Below, piece after piece: positions 53,371 through 62,676 of a stretch of DNA of 64,000 nucleotides. The position numbers and the translations under genes are program-made. Source of the DNA: Cycas panzhihuaensis (taxonomy: Eukaryota; Cycadophyta); NCBI GenBank assembly GCA_023213395.1, contig CM041465.1:69819741-69883740 (forward strand), written 5' to 3'. Each line of letters opens with the position of its first letter. Within the stretch, counting starts at the first letter, position 1. Under the pieces are notes generated by a model, which did not search any database, was not told where the DNA came from, and saw nothing but the letters and a program-made list of their open reading frames with translations.

Positions 53371-53820
53371 CTGGGCCACATAATGCTTCTGCACCTCATC
53401 AAAGGGAGCAATGGAAGCAAAGGAGATGACCTTCTGCTGCTTTAGCTTAGTAATGAGCTACCCAATACTATTTGCAAAAACTTCGGGCGTTGCAGAAGAG
53501 GCGAAATGCTCATAGTCAATGTCAATGCCGTCTAGGTGGTATTTTTTGATAATCTGTGTAAGAGAAGTGATGGCGTTGTTCACCCACAACGAGACGAAGG
53601 TTGGGTTGAATACAACGTTGCTTTTTCCAACGATATCCCCACCAAGACTGACGGCCACTTTGACGTTCTTGTGTTGGTCTTTGATGGCTTTCGCTGCAGC
53701 TGGGGTGAGCATACCCCCGTCCCAAAAGATGTTGAACTTGCCGTTTGTGAGAGACTCAGATGCCATGTAGTTGATTGCAAATGCGAGTATGAAGTGAAAC
53801 TCCACATTGGGATTGATTGG
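53371..53820 (-). pseudogene. captured fragment of a GH18 chitinase-like gene
   Basis: The - strand reads one continuous frame of about 150 codons with a single stop (53458-53460, a CAG-to-TAG type change). In order: [75 protein letters not shown], the catalytic motif DGIDIDYE (53532-53509) and, after the stop, QKVISFASIAPFDEVQKHYV. The D-x-x-D-x-D-x-E motif with its Glu proton donor is the mark of glycoside hydrolase family 18. The surrounding words fit the plant chitinase-2-like/narbonin-like class. The N-terminal signal region and the C-terminal half of the barrel are missing. It lies antisense between primer site and gag of G. It is host-derived and non-functional here. Confidence 0.85.
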
Positions 53821-54110
53821 CCCGGCTCTGTCCCATCAACGGCCTGTCTTCCGTCTCCCTGGCTCTGTCCTGGCGTGGCGTCTAAACGCCCGTCCTCTGT
53901 GCGTCCGTCTCCACAGCCCGTCCTTCATGCATCTGTCTCCCCGGCTCCGTCCTGGCATCCACAGCTGTTCAAGAGGCGTGATAACTACGGCGGCGCCCGA
54001 CTCCTTCTCCAGCTTCTCTGTCACGGCGGCGCCAACAGTCCTTACATCCTCACGGTGGCGCACACGGTAAAGCAAATCCATGGATTTCGCCATTGGTAAG
54101 TCCACAAATT
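53821..54110. other. GC-rich block next to the chitinase fragment, origin unknown
   Basis: Base composition changes sharply: rich in cc, cgtc and ggcg words inside AT-rich surroundings. Two near copies of ccgtctccctggctctgtcc lie at about 53847-53870 and 53935-53958. All three forward frames and two reverse frames are open for 80 codons or more, which follows from GC content. The + strand ends in atggatttcgccattg|gtaagt (54082-54102), which looks like a first exon and a 5' splice site. It may be a second captured host piece. I do not recognise the gene. Confidence 0.45.
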
Positions 54111-55189
54111 CGCTTGCACCAACATTTCATCATCAGTTGAAAAGTTTTATATAGTTCATAACTATATAATATGTGATTCGGAATATACCTAAATATATTC
54201 CTTTTTTAATTTTTCTTTTAAACTTTAGTTTATTAAAGTTTAATTCAATTTCACTCTTTTAACTTGTTTTTTATCATTTTAAAAGTCCCTTTTTACATTT
54301 TGTTTAGTGTGGTAATCACACTAACATCCATAAAAAAATTTGCAACTATTATTTTCAACTTAAAATCGCTACTTTAAAGTGATTTTATTACCTTTTGTTT
54401 TGACAAAAAATACTCATTTTAATGGCAATTAAGTTCCTTAGTAACTTAAGTCATTAATTTTGAGTTAAAAGGTGATCAATTGCAAAGACTCTCAAAGTGT
54501 GTTAATCACACTATTTTGTACAAATCTCTTAAGTGTAATTCGGTGTTTAAAACACCATCTTTTTAGGCTTATTTTAAGCCTTAATTTGTACTATTTAATG
54601 ACTATTTTTTTCACTGGGCTCCCTGCGAGGTGACCCAATTGTAAGTGAGAATCAACATCAACTACAAAAGGGGGCAAACATCAATAAAAAGCTGCAAATT
54701 TTTGGTGCATAGGGATCATTTTTTCGATCCCAGGTGTTCATGGTAGACTTGCTTCATTATTGGCTTGTTGAAGGCATTAATTTGTGGTGTTTTTTTGCTG
54801 CTATTTATCTCTTTATAAGATTGCTATTTGAACTTAGTTGCATCATTTGATATTCAACGCAACTATATTGTAACTTGAAGTATTTTTGACAAAGTTTATC
54901 AGCAGCAAAAAGGCCTACAAGCACACGTTTTTCAGCACTAAAAACAACCCACTTTTAATCATTAAAACACTTAAGTGGGGAGGCTCAAAAAGAGTTTATA
55001 CTCTGCCTCAAAGTGCCAATAACTTGGCCAACACTGATCTTGCTATCAGGTTGGACAAACTTGTGAGCCAAGCTCTCCATTCCGTCCACAAATCTTTCAG
55101 TCTCTGATTGATTTCTTGTTGGATATCGAGTGGAACTTAAGCAGCGTCAACTCAAAGGTTTCCAAGTTTCATCTGGTACTGCGATCGAA
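54111..55189 (+). other. leader of element G after the captured DNA
   Basis: There is no gene. The segment cactgggctccctgcgaggtgaccc (about 54613-54637) stands out by composition. A 73-codon open piece (54886-55107) has no likeness to known families. Confidence 0.5.
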
Positions 55190-55966
55190 ATGGCGACTCA
55201 GATGCTAAATGCAAACACCATTAAGTTAACAGGTGCTGAAAACTATCTCACCTGGAAAAAACAAGCAAAACACTTGTTGATTATGAATGAATTATGGGGT
55301 TATGTATCAGGCGAAATCACCAAGCCTGAGCCCACTCCTAATCCTGCTAATCTTCAAAATTTGATTCCAGTAGATCCTGTTGCATTACCTTCTTTTAAAG
55401 CTAAAGATGAAGTTGCACTCGCCTTTATTCATCTATTAGTCAGTGATAATGTTGATCAGAATATTGAATCTACTTCAACTTCGAAAATTGCTTGGGACAT
55501 AATCGTTTCATTGTATGAACGAAAAGATGATGCACGAATTGTTATGCATAAAGCAGAATTATTCAATCTGAAGTATGATGCTCCAATGGCAGCCTATTTA
55601 TCTTCAATTAAGGCTATCAGTAATCAACTGACAACACTTGGAAAACCAGTCACAAATGAAGACTTGGTTACTGCAACAATTCATGCATTGCCTAAAGAAT
55701 ACAATGGTTTTATTTCTGACATTTCTCGAAATGGAACTTTGTCAATTCTAACTTTCAATGAGTTAGAACGTCTATTGCTGCAAGAAGAAGAAATTTATTC
55801 GCAGCAAGATGAAGCAAGCACATCTGGTGCTTTTTCCGCGAAGTTTAAATCCAAGCAGCAATTCCAACCCAAGCAAAACTTTCTAAAAAAATTTGACAGT
55901 CTTAGCATAAAATCAAAAGGCGTAAATGCATCATTATTGTGGCAAAGTTGGCTACATTCAGCCTAA
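55190..55966 (+). pseudogene. Copia gag (element G)
   Basis: The ATG at 55190 opens MATQMLNANTIKLTGAENYL-TW, the standard Copia gag start, then LLIMNELWGYVSGEITKPEP, KIAWDIIVSLYERKDDARIV and IHALPKEYNGFISDISRNGT, ending LLLQEEEIYSQQ. The frame is open for 258 codons to the stop at 55964. A short indel near 55928 shifts the zinc knuckle out of frame; in the next frame HYCGKVGYIQPNC is read with its first Cys displaced. The in-frame tail is therefore not genuine. Apart from that indel the gag is intact. Confidence 0.9.
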
Positions 55967-56061
55967 CTGTAGAAAACGTCAACATGATTTGCAACAACCA
56001 CAACAACAACAAATTCAACATCAACAAAATCATCGTCAGCAGCAATAAAATCAACATCAGC

Positions 56062-56245
56062 AAGCAACAAGGACCATCTCGAGGTACATTCTGAGGTGGT
56101 CGACAAAGAAGGACGTCAGCAGCAACAAGGACCATCTCGAGGTACATTCTGAGGTGGTCGACAAAGAAGGACGTCAGCAGCAACAAGGATGTCAGCAGCA
56201 ACAAGGACCATCTCGAGGTACATTCCAAGGTGGTCGACAAAGAAG
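56062..56245 (+). repeat. tandem duplication in the Gln-rich tail of gag (element G)
   Basis: Three units of about 57 bases share caacaaggaccatctcgagg and tggtcgacaaagaagg. They start at about 56070, 56121 and 56197; the third is preceded by an extra ggatgtcagcagcaacaa. Units 1 and 2 carry a TGA where unit 3 has CAA, so the stop arose before the duplication of those two. Confidence 0.85.
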
Positions 56246-56720
56246 GGCGAATCGTGGTGGTTTTCAAGGCCACACAGCACAACATGATCCAAGTGACATG
56301 ACCTTTTTTGCATATAGTGGCAATCATAATGATAATACTTAGATCACTGATTCTGGTGCATCACACCACATGACAGGTGATGCAAACATATTGTCAAATT
56401 TTCAAGAATGTCAGGGAGAAACAGTGACATTTGGGGACAATGCCATTGTCGAAATATCAGGTGTAGGTCAAATTACACCTCATGATCAACATTTTGTATT
56501 TCCTAGTGGCAATGTTTTCCTAGTTCCTAGAATGCCCAAAAATTTGCTTTTTGTTAGTCAACTTGATAAGCAGCAGATGAGTGTGTTATTCAAAGACAGA
56601 AAGTGTATCATCAGGAACAAAGACGACCAGATAATTGCAGTTGGTCATGAAGATCGTGGCCTCTACAAATTAGATACAACATCTGGATCATCTCACGCAT
56701 GTCTCCCATTCTGTAAATAA
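56246..56720 (+). pseudogene. Copia protease (element G)
   Basis: The reading ITDSGASHHMTGDANILSNF (56343 on) has a perfect DSGAS active site, preceded by a stop (56341). The frame continues open to 56720 with VTFGDNAIVEISGVGQI, RMPKNLLFVSQLDKQQM and IIRNKDDQIIAVGHEDRGLY. The protease would process Gag-Pol. One stop separates it from gag. Confidence 0.9.
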
Positions 56721-57994
56721 AACTCAACTGTGGCATGAAAGACTTGGACATTTTAATCTCGACAGTATTAGGGAGATGTTCAGACAAAACTTGGTTTTAT
56801 GGCTTACCCAAAATTTCTGGGGGTAATTGCCTTTGCGAATCATGCCTTATGGGGAAGCAACATCGAGAACCTTTTGAGAAAGGTAAAGCTTGGAGAGCAC
56901 AGCATCCACTATAGCTAGTACATTCTAACATCTGTGGTCCCATCACCACTCAGTCTCATGGAGGATCATCATTCTTCATGACATTCATTGATGATTTCTC
57001 ACATAAAGTGTGGGTCTACTTTCTAAAACATAAGTCAGACGCTTGGAACAAGTTTAAGGAATTTAAACTTGCGATTGAAAATGAATTAGGCATGCGCATC
57101 AAAATACTCAAAACAGATAATGGTGGTGAGTATACATCCAAGGATTTTAATCAATTCTGTAATCAAAATGGCATCAAACGCCAATTTTCTACCCCTTACA
57201 CACCGCAGCAGAGTGGTGTAGCAGAAAGGATGTACAGAACCTTGGTCAGTAAAGCAAAAGCTATGATGCATGCCAAAAGTCTTTCATTACCATATTGGGC
57301 AGAAGCACTTCATACTGCTGTGTACCTGTCAAACTGCAGCTCAACTTCTGCACTTTCGGGCATGACACCCGAGGAGGCCTGGACTGGCCAGAAACCTATG
57401 GTCAGCCATTTACGAACTTTTGGATGCACGGCCTATATGAACATTCCTCATGAGCAAAGACGGAAATTCGACGACAAAAGTCTCAAATGCATCTTTGTTG
57501 GATATGTTCCTGGCAATAAAGCATATCGATTGTTTGATCCCCTTACTAAAAAGATGCATACTTCACGAGACGTTGTCTTTCCAGAAGACAATTGGGAGAT
57601 CGACATCGACACTCTTCCTCTCTCCCTTGATAAAGGCAAAGCCATTCTTGAAGAATTTGTCCCTTCATCTTCTTCAACTCCTTGTACTTCATCTACACCA
57701 GCTGCTTCTTCTTCATCCTCATCTTTATTAGTTCCTTCATTATGTCCTTCTTCTTCTTCTTCTAAGGTTCAGCAATCACCTCTATCACAGGACCATGAGG
57801 CCACATCGATGAAGAAGCTACCCAAATGGTACATGCAAACTATTGCAGATTCACAAATTGTTGAAGGAAAACGACCATCTAAAATGCGGCATCAACAACT
57901 GTCAATTACGCACTTATGGCTGAAGTGCTTACTGCTCCTGAGCCTTCCACTTTTGAGGAGGCATGTACAGACAAAAAGTGGCAGGCTGCCATGA
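56721..57994 (+). pseudogene. Copia integrase (element G)
   Basis: The zinc domain LWHERLGHFNLDSI and CESCLMGKQHREPFEKGK (56735-56890) is frame-shifted. The core from 56978 is open for 338 codons: MTFIDDFSHKVWVYFLKHKS, KILKTDNGGEYTSKDFNQFC and YTPQQSGVAERMYRTLVSK, with D, D and E all present. LRTFGCTAYMNIPHEQ and FVGYVPGNKAYRLFDPLTKK follow. A Ser-rich linker (57660-57780) leads to KLPKWYMQTIADS. This is the longest open integrase core in the window. Confidence 0.92.
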
Positions 57995-58716
57995 ATGACG
58001 AGATCCACTCCATTTATCAAAATAACACATGGGACTTGGTTGAATTGCCACCTGGCAAACAAGCCATCAGTTGTAAGTGGATCTATAAAATCAAGTATAA
58101 GTCTGATGGTACTATTGAGCGACATAAGACTCGCCTTGTTGCTAAAGGTTTCAAACAGCAAGAAGGCATTGACTACACCGAGACATTTGCACCAGCAGCT
58201 AATATGAATACCATCAGAATTGTTATGGCCTTAGCTGCACAATGCAAGTGGCCATTGTAACAGATGGATGTCAAAAGCGCCTTTCTCAACGGCGATTTGA
58301 CTAAGGAGGTCTACCTGGAACAACCTCCTCGATATATTTCTGTCGACAATGAATATCTTGTCTGTCGCCTTAAAAAGGCCTTGTATGGTCTAAAACAGGC
58401 GCCACGTGCTTGGTATTCAAAGATTGATGACTACTTTTTGCAGCACAATTTTCATCGATCCACATCAGATTCGAACCTATATATCAAGGTTCAAAACTAG
58501 CACATCACAATAGTTGTTCTTTATGTTGATGATTTGATTATCACAGGCAATGATATAAATTTGATTGAGCGTCTCCAAAGGGACTTGAAAAGAAGTTTTG
58601 AGATGACAGATCTCGAACTTCTTCACTATTTCCTTGGCATGGAAGTGTGGCAGTAGCCAGGTCACATTTTCATTTCTTAAGCCAAGTATACATGGAACAT
58701 TTTGTAGCGATTCAGA
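57916..58716 (+). pseudogene. Copia RT (element G)
   Basis: RT overlaps the end of the integrase frame in another frame: EPSTFEEACTDKKWQAAMND, NTWDLVELPPGKQAISCKWI and GIDYTETFAPAANMNTIRIV. A stop at 58258 is followed in frame by [20 protein letters not shown] and [20 protein letters not shown]. The stop at 58498 precedes ITIVVLYVDDLIITGND, with catalytic Asp at about 58528-58533. Further stops are at 58653 and 58678. All point changes leave the frame alignable. Confidence 0.92.
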
Positions 58717-59470
58717 ATGGAAGACTGCAAACCTTCACCAACACCCATGGAGACAGGTACTAAATTGTCGATGAATGAAGAAGGGAAACCTATTGATTCC
58801 ACCCTTTTCAGGCAACTAGTGGGTAGTCTCTTCTACTTGACTAACACTAGACCTGACATTTCATATGCGATTGGAATATGTTCTAGATATATGATCAGCC
58901 CCAATCAACAACACTGGAATGTTGCAAAACGCATCCTCAGATACCTCAAAGGTACTTTACAGTATGGTCTTCAGTACACACGCAATGAGAACTTCACACT
59001 GGAAGGGTTCTCCGATTCAAATTGGGATAAATGCCAAGATAGCTAGAAATCCACCTCAGGTTATTGTTTCAACCTTGGATCAGCCATTGTTTCATGGAGT
59101 TGCAAAAAACAACCAAATGTTACGCTTTCCTCCATTGAAGCAGAATACAAAGCTGCTGTCAGTGCAGCATGTGAGGCTATTGGCTCAGACGGATTCTTGA
59201 AGAGCTTGGACTTCAGCGAACACTCCCAACACCATTGTATTGTGACAATTAGAGTATTATCAAGATTGCCAAGAATCTGGTATTTCACACACGCACCAAG
59301 CATATTGAGGTCCATCACCATTTTATTAGAGAACATGTGCAGCAAGGTGAAATCGACCTCGTCTACAAGCCGACTGATCAATAGCTTGCAAACATCTTCA
59401 CCAAGCCACTCGGGAAAGAGAAGTTCGAGCATTTCAGAAGCGGCCTCGGTATTCGACTTAATGTTGTATC
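58717..59470 (+). pseudogene. Copia RT end and RNase H (element G)
   Basis: The sequence is CKPSPTPMETGTKLSMNEEG, RQLVGSLFYLTNTRPDISYA and WNVAKRILRYLKGTLQYGLQ, then FSDSNWDKCQDS with a stop (59044) where GDxxDRKST is expected. It continues with SGYCFNLGSAIVSWSCKKQP, SSIEAEYKAAVSAACEA, a frame change near 59185, and a damaged YCDNxSIIKIAKN segment. TRTKHIEVHHHFIREHV and FTKPLGKEKFEHF follow. The purine tract cagggggag (59475-59483) precedes the LTR. Confidence 0.9.
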
Positions 59471-59483
59471 CATTCAGGGGGAG

Positions 59484-60020
59484 TGTTAGAACCTTCATTT
59501 CCTAAGCATTAAGCCTTGACCTTGGGTATTAGTATTTTTGTCACTTTAGGCCTTTATCCTAAAGTGTTCATTTGTTTGATTATAAAATTGTCTTTTGTCT
59601 TGTATTGACTTTTCTCACATGTGCTTGTGAGAAGTCAACTTTTGTGGGCTCTATCCTTATCCTTGGAGATAGAAGAGTCCTAATCAGATTTGTCTTTTAG
59701 TCTTGATCAGTGACATGTGGAGAGATCCTGATCGTCCAAACTCCTTTATAAGGAGCCCTATTTTCATGTTTTGGTATGTAGTATTTTGAGTAAGAGTTAT
59801 GCTGCTATAAGTGTCTCTTGTAGGTGAAGTGTTGAGATGAATTCTCCTTCATACTTGTGTTTATGATAGGTTGAGTTGAAGTGCAATACTCCTCCCTATT
59901 ATCTTTTGTGTTGTACTACATCATTTCATTAATCTAAAGTGTATAGTCCTTCATATTTCGATGTCCTATCTAACTTCTCAATAGATTCTGGTACTTGTAT
60001 CTTCTCCATTTCGTCTTTCA
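59484..60020 (+). repeat. 3' LTR of element G
   Basis: It starts TGTTAGAACC and ends CGTCTTTCA, 537 bp, followed by CTTTT. Confidence 0.95.
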
Positions 60021-60408
60021 CTTTTAGGTGATTTTCTACCCGCACAGGTTTGAGGAGATTCACTGGAAAAATCCTCAAAAATCTTAGTTTTCTCCACGTA
60101 AAATTTGTCATAAACTCTGAGTTTTCATATTTCAAAAATTTTGAGATCAATTTCGTCACTGGTTGTGGAGTATTTTGGATTTTTGGAGCGTGGTTTACTA
60201 AAACTCTAGTCGCCCCTCTCTAGCTTTTGGGCTGATTTTCTGAAGATTGGAAGATTGTTTCAGAAAAATAATTTCAGATCCAGAATCAGCATAAAAAGAG
60301 CTTTGTTTTGAGGTACATTTTGTACCATTCCGTATAGTCAAGGTTTTGTATGGAAATCCATACAGTCGTACGATTAGACTCACTCAGTGCAGAATTCTGC
60401 CATCAGTA

Positions 60409-61158
60409 ATGGCTTCCTCCATCTTCGGTCTATCTGATCAAGATAAACTTACTAAAACAAACTACCATGTTTGAAAAATAAAGGTAGAAACTCTCTTAAG
60501 GGCAAAAAATGCCTGAAAATTTGCCAATGGCTCTAAAGCTTGGCCCGCTGCTGACAGTACATCCATGGTAGATTGGCTAGAAAGAGACAACGTAGGAGTA
60601 ATTATTCTGAAGCTTTCTATATCTGATCCTCTTCTAGTATATGTAGAGAAACTGAACTCTACTTTTGCTATTTGGAAATGTTTTGAAAATCTTTATGCCC
60701 AAAAAAATAAAGCAAGAATAATTTCTCTCAAGGAAGATCTGTACAAACTTCACATGAAGGAAAGTAACACAATAATTGAGTTCATGCACAAAGTTATTTC
60801 ACTCAAAAATAACCTTCTTAGCGCAGAAGATACTGTCTCATAGCAAGAGTTGCTGGAAATGGTAGCAAGCAAGTTACCAAAGTCCTTCGATGTAACCATC
60901 AACACCATAACAAACAACAATCAGATTGAAACAATGACCCTTGATGAATTAACTGGCTTATTACTAAGACAAGAACAAAGAAACATGCGCTATGAAGAGT
61001 CTTCAGAATTGGAGGAGGTTTTTGCATCGAGACTGAACTTGAGACCTCGAGGACGTGGCTAGACATGAGGAAGAGGATGTACTCTAGACGTCAGAAGCCA
61101 TGCACGTGGTTGATGGCAGGACAATAGAGGGTGTGGACGTATCAGAGATACCAGAATA
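60409..61158 (+). pseudogene. Copia gag (element F)
   Basis: The ATG at 60409 opens MASSIFGLSDQDKLTKTNYH. The family W-x-x-K after it is changed to a stop (60475), giving KIKVETLLRAKNA. The frame goes on with TSMVDWLERDNVGVIILKL, CFENLYAQKNKARIISLKED and LLEMVASKLPKSFDVTINTI, then ELTGLLLRQEQR, to a stop at 61060. Only point stops interrupt it. It is equivalent to the gag of A at 37828-38340. Confidence 0.88.
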
Positions 61159-61869
61159 TGCATCAACTATGGTAAGCCTAGACACTTCTCCAGTGCTTGC
61201 AGAGCATTTGATGTTTGTTACCACTGTGAACAATCAGGACATTATTCCTATCAATGCCCACAAAGAAGAGCAGATATTCAGAGAGGGAAATGTCTAGTTG
61301 GCAGCTATAGCAAAGAACAAACTAAGGAAGAGGAAGAAGAAACAACATTCATTGTCGCACTGACAGTAGGACTAAAAGAAGGAGACATATGGTACATTGA
61401 TTCAAGTGCTTCACGACATATGACTAATCGTCAAGACTGGTTTGAAACTCTAAAACCTTACAGCATCGACAAAACAGTTGAGTTAGGTGACAAATACCCT
61501 CTTGACATAAAACGGGTAGGTGCTATTGCTATCAAATTACAAGGAAGTGTAAAGAAAATTGGAAATGTACTATTAGTCTCAAGTCTAAAAATGAACCTTC
61601 TGTCTGTTTCACAACTCAGCAAAAAGGGGCTAAGGACTATATTTGATGAGGAAGGCTATTGCCACATACTAGATATGAAAAAAGATGGGAACTCAATAGC
61701 TAAAGGTATAAGGTGTAATGATCTATACAGATTGATGTCAGATCCTATGATTCCCAATTTGGGTATGAAAGCTTGTATTGTTATAAACTCTGATAATAAA
61801 ATTTGGCATTTGAAGTATGGGCACCTTCCTATAGAAACATTGAAAGTGATAAAAAATCAGGGATGGTAA
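61159..61869 (+). pseudogene. zinc knuckles, protease and pre-integrase (element F)
   Basis: In frame with gag: CINYGKPRHFSSAC, whose second Cys is Tyr, and CYHCEQSGHYSYQC, complete. An acidic patch and WYIDSSASRHMTNRQDWFET follow (61387 on), with DSSAS for DSGAS. The piece is open to 61867 with VELGDKYPLDIKRVGAIA, VKKIGNVLLVSSLKMNLLSV and LYRLMSDPMIPNLGMKACIV, IWHLKYGHLPIETLKVIKN. It has the same layout as in A. Confidence 0.88.
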
Positions 61870-62676
61870 ATGGATTACCTCACATCTCCTCTGATAACTG
61901 TGTTTGCAAAGGCTGTCAATTTGGTAAACAGCATCGACTTCCATTCAAAGAAAGCGAATGGCGAACACAAACTAACTTAGAATTGATTCATACGGATCTC
62001 TATGGACCTCTTACTCCACTCTCAATCAATGATTACAGATACTTTCTAACTTTCATTGATGGCTTTACTCGAAAGGTATAGGTGTATTTTCTCCATAATA
62101 AATCAGAGGTTTTTGAAGCCTTTAAAGAATTTAAAGCAGAAGTAGAATTGGAATCAAGAACAAAAATAAAATGCATTAGATCAAACGGAGGTGGAGAATA
62201 CATCTCAAAAGGAGTTTTTAAACTACTGCAAGTTGAATGGGATACGCAAACAATTCACAACTCCTTATACACCTCAATCCAACGAAGTTGTTGAAAGGAA
62301 AAACATAACTATAATGGAGATGGCCCACAACATGATCCACGAAAAGCAAGTCTCCAAATCATACTGGGCAGAAGCTGTAAGCACCACTTGCTATCTAATA
62401 AACCAAAGCCCAACAAAGGCAATGAAGAACATCATTCCTGAAGAAGCTTTGATAGGTAAGAAACCTGATGTCAGTTCTCTTAAAATATTTGGCAGCCAGG
62501 CCTTTGTTCATATACCTGACAAGAGCAGATCAAAACTTGATATAAAAAGCATAGAATGTATCATGATAGGATACAACAAAAACTCAAAAGCTTACAGATG
62601 CATAGATCCCAAAACAAATAAAATCTATGTAAGCAGCGATGTTGTCTTCAATGAAGAAGACAGCTTGGGCAACTAG
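61803..62676 (+). pseudogene. Copia integrase (element F)
   Basis: The zinc Cys pair is in CVCKGCQFGKQHRLPF. The core reads LELIHTDLYGPLTPLSINDY and FLTFIDGFTRKV, where the usual second Asp of FIDD is Gly (61803-62081). A stop follows, then the segment IRSNGGGEYISK in place of RTDNGGE, losing the catalytic Asp. From 62191 the gag frame returns with NYCKLNGIRKQFTTPYTPQS and NEVVERKNITIMEMAHN, where the Glu is kept. SLKIFGSQAFVHIPDKSRSK and YNKNSKAYRCIDPKTNKIYV run to 62676. A pair of indels displaces about 320 bases between them. Confidence 0.88.

Larger units (their letters stand above)
52096..60020 (+). mobile_element. Copia element G carrying host-derived DNA
   Basis: LTRs 52096-52629 (534 bp) and 59484-60020 (537 bp) are flanked by a perfect duplication CTTTT (52091-52095, 60021-60025). 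By eye the LTRs differ at about 18 positions plus a 3-base indel, so it is younger than A. The interior has primer site, a 2.5-kb leader with a chitinase-like fragment, gag, protease, integrase, RT, RNase H and purine tract. Confidence 0.95.

Noticed and set aside
53807-54105. Overlapping open frames on both strands in the GC-rich block
   Set aside because: High GC removes stops in every frame. No frame has a recognisable domain, so none is called as a gene.
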